A stretch of DNA of 64,000 bases from Dethiothermospora halolimnae (lineage in GTDB: Bacteria; Bacillota; Clostridia; Tissierellales; VENL01): NCBI RefSeq assembly GCF_037577855.1, contig NZ_JBAKFX010000013.1, forward strand, positions 13,343-77,342. Direction: 5' to 3'. The position numbers and the translations under genes are program-made. Within the stretch, counting starts at the first letter, position 1; every line of letters begins with the position of its first letter. This document shows, piece by piece, positions 16,665 through 26,400 of the stretch. Below the pieces are notes generated by a model, which saw nothing but the letters and a program-made list of their open reading frames with translations, did no database searches and was not told the origin of the DNA.

Positions 16665-19538
16665 TTGTTAGGAAAAAAAGATATAGAAATAAGGGGTGCA
16701 AGGCAGAATAACCTTAAGAATATTGATGTAAATATACCACGGGACAAGATTACTGTTATAACAGGCGTAAGTGGATCAGGGAAGTCTTCTTTGGCCTTTG
16801 ATATTGTCTATGGAGAGGGACAAAGAAGATTTCTTGACTCATTACCCACATTTTCTCGAAGCAGGATAGCACAGATAAAGAAACCAGCGGTAGATTTTGT
16901 ATTTGGATTATCTCCAGTAATAGCTATAGAACAGAAAAGAGGACTTGTTAATCCAAGGTCTACAGTTGGAACTATGACAGATATTTATGATTATATGAGG
17001 TTGTTATACGGGGCTGTAGGGACAGTTAAATGCCCCTATTGTGATGAGAAGTTTGATATAAAGACCTCAGGTCAGATAGTTGAAGGTGTATTATCATTAC
17101 CTAAGGGAACCAAGGTTGAGTTTTTGACACCAGTAAGTAAGTTGTATGGAGAAACCTATAAATATCTTTTTGATGAAATAAGACAAAAAGGATACAATAA
17201 CCTTATCGTAGACGGAAAAAGAGTGGATATAAGTGAAGAGATTAATATAGACGAATACTGTGATCATGACATTAAAGTGGTTATTGATAGATTTGAGGTA
17301 AAAAGTAATATTGAAAAGAGTATAACAAACTCCTTAGAAACTGCACTAGAAGTAATTGGAGAACATGTTCTTATTGGAGAAATTATTTCTGAAGATGTGC
17401 CACAGGATATAAAAGATAAGTTTTATAGTAGCTTTGGTTGTAGTAAGCACCATATTACTATGGCAAATATAGAGTCACAGTATTTTGCATTTAACAATAT
17501 TTCCAGTGCCTGTAGAACTTGTGGAGGAATAGGAACTTCTAAAAAGGCTGATCCCAGATTAATGATTGTTAATCATGACAAAAGTATTAATCAAGGGGCA
17601 TTTGATCCAAGTGTATATAATCCTAAAGTAAAAATGACATATAAGCATATTATAATGTATAATCTTTCAAAACACTATAACTTTAGCCTAGATATCCCCT
17701 TTAGTCAATTATCTGATTATGTGAAAGACATATTATTTTATGGAACTAAGGGTGAAAAAATAACTATAGAAACACCACCTAATTATAATAAAAGAAACTG
17801 GATAATAGGTAGAACAATTCAATTTAGTGGATATGTAAATCAAACGGAACATTGGTACAGGGAAACAACAAGAAAGGATAAGGTAAATAAGGCAGTTCTT
17901 GATTGGTTTAAAAAGAAAATGGTGGAATATACATGCCCAGATTGTGGAGGGAAAAAACTAAAAAAACAAAGGTTCAATATACTCATTAATGATAAAGATA
18001 TACATGAATTATGCTGGATGCAATTGACGGAACTATACGACTTTATGGATGGATTAGAATTTTCAGAGGATAAAAAACATATAGCAGAACCAATAGTTCA
18101 GGAGATAAAAAAGAGGGTATCATTGCTTATAGAGACTGGACTAGATTATCTTTCCCTAGGTAGAAGGGCAGATACAATTTCTGGTGGAGAAGCACAGCGA
18201 ATAAGACTAGCTTCTCAGATCAGTTCAGGGCTAATGGGGATGATATACATTCTTGATGAGCCAAGTATAGGACTTCATGCTAGGGATAGCAAGAAGGTAA
18301 TAAAGATATTAAATAAACTAAGGGATATAGGAAATACAGTTATAGTTGTTGAGCATGATATTGAAACAATAGAAAATGCTGACAATATAGTTGAAATTGG
18401 TCCAGGACCAGGAATCCATGGTGGTGAGATTGTTGAAATAGGAAGTATAGATAAGATAAAAAAATCTAAAGGTTCTATAACAGGAAGATACCTTTGCGGT
18501 AAAGAAATGATACCGATTCCTAAAAAAAGACGTAAAGGAAATGGTAATAAGCTTACTATATTAGGTGCTAGAGAGAATAACTTAAAAAATATAGATATAG
18601 AGATACCATTAGGGGTTCTTACATGTATATCTGGGGTTTCAGGGTCCGGTAAAAGTACGTTGGTCAATGAAATTATCTATAAGAAACTTAAGAGTATAAA
18701 TGATCCAAGGATTATTCCTGGAGAACATGGAGATTTAGAGGGATATGAACACATAAATGATATTATAAATATAGACCAATCTCCCATAGGGAAAAATAGT
18801 AGGTCTAATCCTGCAACATATATTGGACTGTTTAATAGTATAAGAAGGTTGTTCACTAAAACTGATAAGTCTATAGAAAAGGATTATACTATATCCAACT
18901 TTAGTTTTAATAGTAAAAATAGCGGTAGGTGTGAACACTGTAAAGGTGAAGGAAAGATAGTAACAAAGCTACAGTTTATGCCCGATGTTGAGGTAGTATG
19001 TCCAATATGTAAGGGAATGAGATATAAAAAAGAAATACTAGACATTAAATATAATGGAAAAAATATATATGAAGTACTTAATATGAGCGTAGAAGAAGCA
19101 ACAGATTTCTTTAAAGATAAGAAGAATATACATCATAAACTTAATATTATGAATCAATTGGGATTAGGCTATCTTAAGTTAGGTCAACCATCAACCACTT
19201 TATCGGGGGGAGAAGCCCAAAGGATAAAACTAGCTTCTGAATTGGGGAAGATAAAGAGAGGAAAAAATAACCTTTACATACTAGATGAACCCACAACGGG
19301 ACTTCATATTTCAGATATAAAAAAGCTATTGAATTGTCTAAAACTATTTGTTGAGAAGGGTCACTCCCTTCTTGTTATAGAACATAATTTAGAAGTACTA
19401 AAAGTGGCAGACTATATTATTGACCTTGGACCTGAAGGCGGTAAAAATGGAGGTTATGTGGTAGCCAAAGGAACGCCGGAACAAGTGAAAGAGGCTACCG
19501 AATCCATAACAGGTAAATTTTTAAAAAAGGTTTTATAA
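16665..19538 (+). CDS. uvrA: UvrA-like excinuclease ABC subunit A, divergent paralogue
   Basis: A 957-residue tandem ABC ATPase of nucleotide-excision repair. The first Walker A is G-V-S-G-S-G-K-S-S and the second G-V-S-G-S-G-K-S-T. Signatures are T-I-S-G-G-E-A-Q-R and T-L-S-G-G-E-A-Q-R, each followed by I-L-D-E-P. Zinc-finger cysteines are at C-P-Y-C, C-R-T-C, C-P-D-C-G-G and C-E-H-C...C-P-I-C. The UvrB-binding region is present (about residues 130-245), so it is not a shortened UvrA2. Its N-terminal region (R-F-L-D-S-L-P-T-F-S-R-S-R) differs from canonical UvrA, suggesting a second copy, perhaps for a special lesion. The start is TTG with AGGGGTG eight bases upstream. Confidence 0.88.
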   Translation: MLGKKDIEIRGARQNNLKNIDVNIPRDKITVITGVSGSGKSSLAFDIVYGEGQRRFLDSLPTFSRSRIAQIKKPAVDFVFGLSPVIAIEQKRGLVNPRSTVGTMTDIYDYMRLLYGAVGTVKCPYCDEKFDIKTSGQIVEGVLSLPKGTKVEFLTPVSKLYGETYKYLFDEIRQKGYNNLIVDGKRVDISEEINIDEYCDHDIKVVIDRFEVKSNIEKSITNSLETALEVIGEHVLIGEIISEDVPQDIKDKFYSSFGCSKHHITMANIESQYFAFNNISSACRTCGGIGTSKKADPRLMIVNHDKSINQGAFDPSVYNPKVKMTYKHIIMYNLSKHYNFSLDIPFSQLSDYVKDILFYGTKGEKITIETPPNYNKRNWIIGRTIQFSGYVNQTEHWYRETTRKDKVNKAVLDWFKKKMVEYTCPDCGGKKLKKQRFNILINDKDIHELCWMQLTELYDFMDGLEFSEDKKHIAEPIVQEIKKRVSLLIETGLDYLSLGRRADTISGGEAQRIRLASQISSGLMGMIYILDEPSIGLHARDSKKVIKILNKLRDIGNTVIVVEHDIETIENADNIVEIGPGPGIHGGEIVEIGSIDKIKKSKGSITGRYLCGKEMIPIPKKRRKGNGNKLTILGARENNLKNIDIEIPLGVLTCISGVSGSGKSTLVNEIIYKKLKSINDPRIIPGEHGDLEGYEHINDIINIDQSPIGKNSRSNPATYIGLFNSIRRLFTKTDKSIEKDYTISNFSFNSKNSGRCEHCKGEGKIVTKLQFMPDVEVVCPICKGMRYKKEILDIKYNGKNIYEVLNMSVEEATDFFKDKKNIHHKLNIMNQLGLGYLKLGQPSTTLSGGEAQRIKLASELGKIKRGKNNLYILDEPTTGLHISDIKKLLNCLKLFVEKGHSLLVIEHNLEVLKVADYIIDLGPEGGKNGGYVVAKGTPEQVKEATESITGKFLKKVL

Positions 19539-19567
19539 GCTAATAGAGTATAACTAAATAGTTATCG

Positions 19568-19759
19568 TTGAAAGATTAATTGTTGGAGGATTTATAATCT
19601 TGAAAGATTAATTGTTGGAGGATTTATAATCTTGAAAGATTAATTGCTAGAGGATTTATAATCTTGAAAGATTAGTTGTTTGAGGATTTATAATCTTGAA
19701 AGATTAGTTGTTGGAAGATTCATAACCCTGAAAAAGTAGTTGCTGGGGGATTCGTAATC
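19568..19759. repeat. Six tandem 32-bp repeats downstream of uvrA
   Basis: The units start at 19568, 19600, 19632, 19664, 19696 and 19728, each exactly 32 bases. The first two are identical, beginning TTGAAAGATTAATTGTTGG and ending GGATTTATAATC. Units diverge progressively to the right, and the last one carries G runs and forms half of a strong terminator hairpin. The block lies between convergent genes. Confidence 0.95.
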
Positions 19760-19770
19760 CCCCAGCTTTT
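19742..19770. terminator. Terminator formed by the last tandem-repeat unit
   Basis: GCTGGGGGATT (19742-19752), loop CGT, then AATCCCCCAGC (19756-19766) and TTTT. It terminates uvrA transcription and, on the other strand, could also serve the M23 peptidase gene. Confidence 0.85.
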
Positions 19771-19775
19771 GTTCA

Positions 19776-21380
19776 CTAATTTAAACCAAACAATTTTTTA
19801 TAATTTTCATAAGTAACAGCTTCACCATATATAAAATAACCGGGGTCTAAATTTCTATTATAACAAGAAATCATAAAGTGTAGATGGGGACCGGTTGAAA
19901 AGCCTGTAGATCCCACTTCACCGATTTCATCACCTATGTTTACCATATCCCCTTCTTTAACATGTCTTTTATTTAAATGATAATAAGTAGTAAACAAACC
20001 ATTTCCGTGGTCTATAACGATGCTATTTCCTGTTAATATTAAATCCATTGATAGTTTAACCTTTCCGGAGTTAGAAGCAACTACTTTAGTTCCCGCTGGA
20101 GCTGCTATATCAAGACCTGAATGTCTATAGGATGTTGGAGCATTATTAACATATCTTCTTTCACCATATTCTGTAGTGAGTCTACCCTTAACAGGAAGCA
20201 TAAAAGTTTTTTCAGTGTCAAAGTAGGGCTTGCTATGGGATTTATTTCTTACAGGTCCATAATATTTATTAAATTCTTCATATGCCTTGTCATTTCTTGT
20301 GTTTTTTTCAACAGTATTGTCAACTGTTAAGTATTGAATATTAAAATCCCGGGGAAGTACATTTACTGTAAAAGAACCTAATTCTTTATTGTTCACACCA
20401 TAGGGAATGGTATACTTACCCTTACTAACATAATAGGATATGGGAATAAATCCTGTAGCATTACCATCTATATTTTCTGAAAAGGAAAATAGTTTTAAAA
20501 TATTTTGTTTAATATAAGGATTTTCATTAGGGTCTAAATTCTTAACATTTACTTTTACTATATCTCCTTGATAAACAGTATCTTTATCTATAAAAAATTT
20601 GGGAGGAAGATCTAAGTCAAGGTTAATTTTAGAGTTTATACTACCTTTAAAACCCTTAGATTTATTATTAAAAAGTGCTGTTATATTTAAGCTATAATTA
20701 CCATTTTCATCGGGGATTGAAAAAGAATTTTCTTTTAGAACTCCTTCTTTAACTAAGCTGTCGCCTTTAAAAAGTTTATATTCTAACTTTGAAGGTTTTT
20801 CACTATAGCTAAAAGTTATAAGTCCTTCACTGGTAAAATTATTAATATTACTACTTTCAATGGTGTTACTAAAGGAATAGTATATATCATTTAACTTTTT
20901 AAAGGACCAATCTATATTTGAAGTATGATGTATATCTTTTTCATTGGATATTATTTTTAAAGTTGGTGGTTTCCTATATTTATAGATACTTTCAAATGCA
21001 GCATGGGTAAAATAAAAGTTTTCAAATTTTTCCTTTGTTTTATATAACTTATTTTTATCAGTGTCTTTAACGTATATATCCTCATTATTATAATCAATAA
21101 GCAATATTTTTTTATAGCTTTTATTAGAAGTATTTATTAGCTTTAAGTTAAAAGGAATGAAATCATGGGTTGAAGGCTCTTTGGATAATTTAGCTGAGTC
21201 AAAACTATCTAGTATAAAATTGATATCTGACTCTGTTTTTATGGAACTTATGTTATTTTTTGAAGTAACCTTAATTTCTGTTATAGGTTCAAAGGCAAAG
21301 TAAGTTTTATAATAGTATATAGAAAAAACTAACACAATTAAGATTATGGGTAGGATTATTTTACTTTTAATATTTTTCAT
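19776..21380 (-). CDS. Membrane-anchored M23 family metallopeptidase
   Basis: A 534-residue protein with one N-terminal transmembrane helix (about residues 7-25) and a long outside region, ending in a peptidoglycan endopeptidase domain of the LytM type (about residues 405-520). Zinc and catalytic residues are seen in Y-R-H-S-G-L-D-I-A-A-P, H-G-N-G-L-F-T-T-Y-Y-H-L and G-P-H-L-H-F. Around residues 265-350 are beta-rich segments that may be Ig-like. AAGGGGTG on the minus strand precedes the ATG. It should cut cell-wall cross-bridges at the cell surface, as in growth or sporulation. It is convergent with uvrA. Confidence 0.9.
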   Translation of the reverse strand: MKNIKSKIILPIILIVLVFSIYYYKTYFAFEPITEIKVTSKNNISSIKTESDINFILDSFDSAKLSKEPSTHDFIPFNLKLINTSNKSYKKILLIDYNNEDIYVKDTDKNKLYKTKEKFENFYFTHAAFESIYKYRKPPTLKIISNEKDIHHTSNIDWSFKKLNDIYYSFSNTIESSNINNFTSEGLITFSYSEKPSKLEYKLFKGDSLVKEGVLKENSFSIPDENGNYSLNITALFNNKSKGFKGSINSKINLDLDLPPKFFIDKDTVYQGDIVKVNVKNLDPNENPYIKQNILKLFSFSENIDGNATGFIPISYYVSKGKYTIPYGVNNKELGSFTVNVLPRDFNIQYLTVDNTVEKNTRNDKAYEEFNKYYGPVRNKSHSKPYFDTEKTFMLPVKGRLTTEYGERRYVNNAPTSYRHSGLDIAAPAGTKVVASNSGKVKLSMDLILTGNSIVIDHGNGLFTTYYHLNKRHVKEGDMVNIGDEIGEVGSTGFSTGPHLHFMISCYNRNLDPGYFIYGEAVTYENYKKLFGLN

Positions 21381-21727
21381 TATTACACCCCTTGTATAAA
21401 ATAAATTTTATATTAAATATGTACTCTATATATTAAATACTATTCTAGGATTATGTTATATATCCTTTATAAAATGGGGAAACAATATTCAGTTATATGA
21501 TATTTTAAAAACGGTTAAATAAAAAATAAATAAGAATATTTAATTATAGGAAAAGAAGGAATTTTAATAACCTAGGTTAAATATTAATAAGAGACATTAT
21601 TAAAAAAATAATAATATGAAATTGTTACTATATATACTTAAGAAGTTTGATTTAAAGAATAACTTATATATATATTGAAGCATAGCTAGGAAAAATATTT
21701 ATATAACATTAAGAAAGGTGGCTTAAA
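21381..21727. other. 347-bp intergenic region between divergent genes
   Basis: Very AT-rich; it must hold the promoters of the leftward peptidase gene and the rightward Nudix gene. The only clear element is the 12-bp palindrome TAACCTAGGTTA at 21568-21579, which could be an operator. A short match to the dispersed repeat core (TTAAAAACGGTT) occurs near 21505-21520. No small gene or RNA fold is recognised. Confidence 0.4.
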
Positions 21728-22183
21728 ATGGACTATGTAAAATATATTAGAGAAAGAGTAGGGCATGATGCTATAAATTTAACTGGGGTAAATGTATTAA
21801 TATTAAATGATAAAGATGAAGTTTTGTTACAAAAAAGGGGGACATACCCCTATAAATGGGGACTAATAGGTGGAATTACCGAATTAGGAGAAGATGTTAA
21901 AGATACGGCTATAAGGGAAGCTAAAGAAGAAACTGGCCTAAATGTTAAAGATCTTAGTTTTTTAGATATAACGTCTGGGAAAGAGTGTTATATGGAATGT
22001 CCCAATGGGGATAAGGTTTATTTTATTTCAATAGGATATTATACTAGTGATTATGAAGGTGATTTGTTTATAGATATGAAGGAAACAATGGAGTTGGGGT
22101 TTTTTGACTATAATTCATTACCTAATAATATTCCTAAAACCCATAGGAAGATGATAGATAGTTATTATAATTTAAAGAAATAG
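21728..22183 (+). CDS. Nudix hydrolase
   Basis: A 151-residue single-domain enzyme. The Nudix box fits completely: G-x5-E-x7-R-E-A-K-E-E-T-G-L around residues 52-74, with the glutamates that bind the metal. It hydrolyses nucleoside-diphosphate-linked compounds; the substrate cannot be told from the sequence. AAAGGTGG precedes the ATG. It is followed after about 50 bp by the threonine aldolase gene in the same direction, and both may share a transcript. Confidence 0.92.
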   Translation: MDYVKYIRERVGHDAINLTGVNVLILNDKDEVLLQKRGTYPYKWGLIGGITELGEDVKDTAIREAKEETGLNVKDLSFLDITSGKECYMECPNGDKVYFISIGYYTSDYEGDLFIDMKETMELGFFDYNSLPNNIPKTHRKMIDSYYNLKK

Positions 22184-22235
22184 GTGGATAAAATAAATTA
22201 TAATCTTATTAATTAACAATAAGGAGGAATGGTAG

Positions 22236-23276
22236 ATGTATAGCTTTAAGAATGACTATAGTGAAGGAGCCCATCCAAGAATATTAGAGGCTCTCATTGA
22301 ATCAAATACAGAACAGGTAGAAGGATACGGAGAGGATAAATATACTAAAGAAGCTATTAGATTATTAAAAGAAAAAATTGGAAGGGAGGATATTGATATT
22401 CATCTGCTCCCAGGGGGAACCCAAACAAATTTAACCGCTATTTCAGCCTTTCTAAGACCCCATGAAGCAGCTATCTCAGCAAATACTGGTCATATATTGG
22501 TCCATGAAACTGGAGCTATTGAGGCCACAGGGCATAAGGCTATTTCTGTAAAAGTAGATAATGGGAAATTAAATCCTGATGATATTAAACCAGTACTTGA
22601 AGAACATGCAGATGAACATATGGTAAAACCTAAATTAGTTTATATTTCAAACTCCACAGAGATAGGAACAATTTATAAAAAGGAAGAAATAGAAGAGCTT
22701 AGTAAATTTTGTAGAGAAAATGACCTTCTATTATTTCTTGATGGAGCAAGACTCGGTTCTGCCCTATGCTCAGAAGATAATAATATAAAACTTTCAGACT
22801 TGGGGAATCTCGTAGATGCCTTTTATATAGGAGGAACTAAGAATGGTGCCTTATTGGGAGAAGCTTTAATTATTTGTAATGACTACCTTAAAACAGATTT
22901 TAGATATCATATTAAGCAAAAAGGGGCATTACTTGCTAAAGGAAAGGTGCTTGGGGTACAATTTTTAGAACTTTTTAAAGATAATCTATACTTTGACTTA
23001 GCAAATCATGCTAATGATATGGCTAAACTATTAAGGAATGGAATCACTGAAGCTGGATATTCTTTTTTAATTAATTCATGTTCAAATCAAATCTTTCCTA
23101 TCTTTCCAAAGGAAATAGCAGAAAAGCTTGGGGAGAAATATGCCTTTTATATTTGGGAAAAGATTGATAAGGATAATTCTGCTATTCGCCTTGTGACCTC
23201 TTGGGCAACTAGGGAGGAGAAGGTTATGGAGTTTGTTGAGGATTTGAAGAGGTATAGTAGGGAAAGCATAAAGTAA
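22236..23276 (+). CDS. ltaE: Low-specificity L-threonine aldolase
   Basis: A 346-residue fold-type I PLP enzyme that splits L-threonine or allo-threonine into glycine and acetaldehyde. Family marks are G-E-D-K-Y-T near the N-terminus, P-G-G-T-Q-T-N for PLP phosphate binding, H-E-T-G-A-I-E stacking on the cofactor, L-F-L-D-G-A-R-L with the PLP-nitrogen aspartate, and the Schiff-base lysine in G-G-T-K-N-G. AAGGAGG lies before the ATG; an ATG seven bases earlier runs straight into a stop. The CRISPR leader begins right after this gene. Confidence 0.92.
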   Translation: MYSFKNDYSEGAHPRILEALIESNTEQVEGYGEDKYTKEAIRLLKEKIGREDIDIHLLPGGTQTNLTAISAFLRPHEAAISANTGHILVHETGAIEATGHKAISVKVDNGKLNPDDIKPVLEEHADEHMVKPKLVYISNSTEIGTIYKKEEIEELSKFCRENDLLLFLDGARLGSALCSEDNNIKLSDLGNLVDAFYIGGTKNGALLGEALIICNDYLKTDFRYHIKQKGALLAKGKVLGVQFLELFKDNLYFDLANHANDMAKLLRNGITEAGYSFLINSCSNQIFPIFPKEIAEKLGEKYAFYIWEKIDKDNSAIRLVTSWATREEKVMEFVEDLKRYSRESIK

Positions 23277-23486
23277 CAATATAAAAAATATAAAGGGTAC
23301 TGAAATGTTAGATTACCAAACAAAATATATAATTAAACTGTCTAAAAGGCTTTAAAATAGACGTTCTTCAAGAATATTAAATTGAAAATTTCAGAAACTA
23401 AAATCGGTTGGTAAAATTATTACTAAATGTTGAAATATAGAGGTATTTAGTATATACTTATATTTAAGGGTGGCTATTTTACTAGG
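23277..23486 (+). promoter_or_regulatory. CRISPR leader with a sigma-A type promoter
   Basis: This AT-rich 210-bp stretch precedes the first repeat. TTGAAA (23430-23435) and TATACT (23453-23458) are separated by exactly 17 bases, so transcription should begin near 23465, about 20 bases before the first repeat, and run to the right. Together with the degenerate last repeat at the other end, this marks the left side as the leader, where new spacers would be inserted. Confidence 0.8.
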
Positions 23487-26400
23487 ATTGAACCTTAACA
23501 TAGGATGTATTTAAATAACATTCTTTCGTGGCTTTCATGACCTACTGGTATATTGAACCTTAACATAGGATGTATTTAAATATACACATTTAGAACATTC
23601 TAAAGAAATAGCCAATAATTGAACCTTAACATAGGATGTATTTAAATGGCCTTATATTGCTCTCTATTAAAGTTTTTCCCATTGAACCTTAACATAGGAT
23701 GTATTTAAATAAAGAAGAAAATTGGGCTAAAGAAGACGGTTCCAATTGAACCTTAACATAGGATGTATTTAAATATTCCATTCTAAGGCTTTAAAAGAAC
23801 CTTCCCTATGATTGAACCTTAACATAGGATGTATTTAAATATCTCTCCTTTGTCAATGATATATTGACAATCCCACATTGAACCTTAACATAGGATGTAT
23901 TTAAATATAGTTATGTCTATTTCACTTTTTTCTATATCCTTCATTGAACCTTAACATAGGATGTATTTAAATAAGAACTTTAATAGCTATTAAGACTACA
24001 TTATTAATTGAACCTTAACATAGGATGTATTTAAATCCCTATATTGTGAACCAAAAGAAGAACAGGGAAGGCATTGAACCTTAACATAGGATGTATTTAA
24101 ATCTCCAACAATTATGTTGTTCTTTAATCATTATTTGGATTGAACCTTAACATAGGATGTATTTAAATTATTTATATACTGATTAAATACTTCTCTAGAA
24201 CAAAATTGAACCTTAACATAGGATGTATTTAAATGATCCTTTTGGAGCTTTGCTGCAAACCACATAGAATAATTGAACCTTAACATAGGATGTATTTAAA
24301 TACCTCATAGTCCTTACTATTAATTGTAATTTTCAACAATTGAACCTTAACATAGGATGTATTTAAATCGCTATAGGGCAAGAAACATTCGATAATAAGC
24401 ATCAATTGAACCTTAACATAGGATGTATTTAAATGCTTTTCACGAACTTATAAGATATAGATATTTAGATATTGAACCTTAACATAGGATGTATTTAAAT
24501 TGGAAAGCAAAAGGATTATACAGTTATTTAATGGGAATTGAACCTTAACATAGGATGTATTTAAATAGAATATTATGATAGCCTTGATGAATTACTTAAA
24601 AGATTGAACCTTAACATAGGATGTATTTAAATGCGAAATCCTCTATTTCATCTGTATGCTCTATTCTTATTGAACCTTAACATAGGATGTATTTAAATTT
24701 TTTTGCACGAAATCTTCTTCTTTTTCTTGTATAATTGAACCTTAACATAGGATGTATTTAAATTTATCTAGCCTTAAATCTGTTATATTACTTTGGCTAA
24801 ATTGAACCTTAACATAGGATGTATTTAAATAGGCTTAGGAAAGGCAATTCCTGCATCTTTACAGATATTGAACCTTAACATAGGATGTATTTAAATCCTT
24901 TTGGCATTGCATTTCTTCTATCCTCTATATTAATTGAACCTTAACATAGGATGTATTTAAATACACTTTTCTTTTCAATTCCCCATCTATAGTAGGAACA
25001 TTGAACCTTAACATAGGATGTATTTAAATACTTTGGGAATAATATCTGTCAACTGTTCGTTGACTATTGAACCTTAACATAGGATGTATTTAAATTAAAT
25101 TTTTGTATCTGATTAGTTTGTTCCCCAAATATTGAACCTTAACATAGGATGTATTTAAATATCTTTAAAACTCATACCACTACTAATCAAACTAGTATAT
25201 TGAACCTTAACATAGGATGTATTTAAATCTTCTAAGGTCTTTTTCTCCTTGCTTACCTATTATGATTGAACCTTAACATAGGATGTATTTAAATGTGGTT
25301 ATATTTTTTCCATTTTCTTTAGTGCATATAAATTGAACCTTAACATAGGATGTATTTAAATCCATTTTTATTTGCTCCATTTTGAGCACCTTGAGCCATA
25401 TTGAACCTTAACATAGGATGTATTTAAATATCGAGAAAGCTCCCGACTGTGCACCTTCAATTAGATTGAACCTTAACATAGGATGTATTTAAATTTTTTA
25501 TGATATGTCAACAGCAATAGCTACAACAATATTGAACCTTAACATAGGATGTATTTAAATTCTTTCGCCATCTTACTTACCATCTGTATCTGAATATTGA
25601 ACCTTAACATAGGATGTATTTAAATGAAGATGAATGGTTAAAAAATCGAGTTAGATATCCTATTGAACCTTAACATAGGATGTATTTAAATATGAATGGA
25701 TTTGATGGAAAAGTATTTAGATACTAATTGAACCTTAACATAGGATGTATTTAAATGTATATGAGGACACCAAGAATTTCACAGAAGAAAAATTGAACCT
25801 TAACATAGGATGTATTTAAATTTATCAAAGAAAGCCTCGGCAGAGTAAAACCTTCCTATTGAACCTTAACATAGGATGTATTTAAATTTGAAGTTAAAAT
25901 TTGGTTTGTAGTTTCTAAAATCTATTGAACCTTAACATAGGATGTATTTAAATTTCTTCTTAGATGTTTCAACAGAAGAAATGAATTCAATTGAACCTTA
26001 ACATAGGATGTATTTAAATATGTTTGAACGGTAGAATTAAAACAGCAGGAGGATTATTGAACCTTAACATAGGATGTATTTAAATCCAGACGAACCCGTT
26101 TCTCTTTGCAGTAGAGCAAACATTGAACCTTAACATAGGATGTATTTAAATTTTGCTTAGAGTTATAGTGTTTACATCTAAGAAAGTATTGAACCTTAAC
26201 ATAGGATGTATTTAAATCTTCCTGCATAATCACTTAGCATTTCGTTTATCATATTGAACCTTAACATAGGATGTATTTAAATAAGTTAAGAAAGGGGGAT
26301 GTAATATGAGTACTATGGATTGAACCTTAACATAGGATGTATTTAAATTAGGCAGTCTCTACAAACTCAGTTAGGTATACTTGAATTGAACCTTAACATA

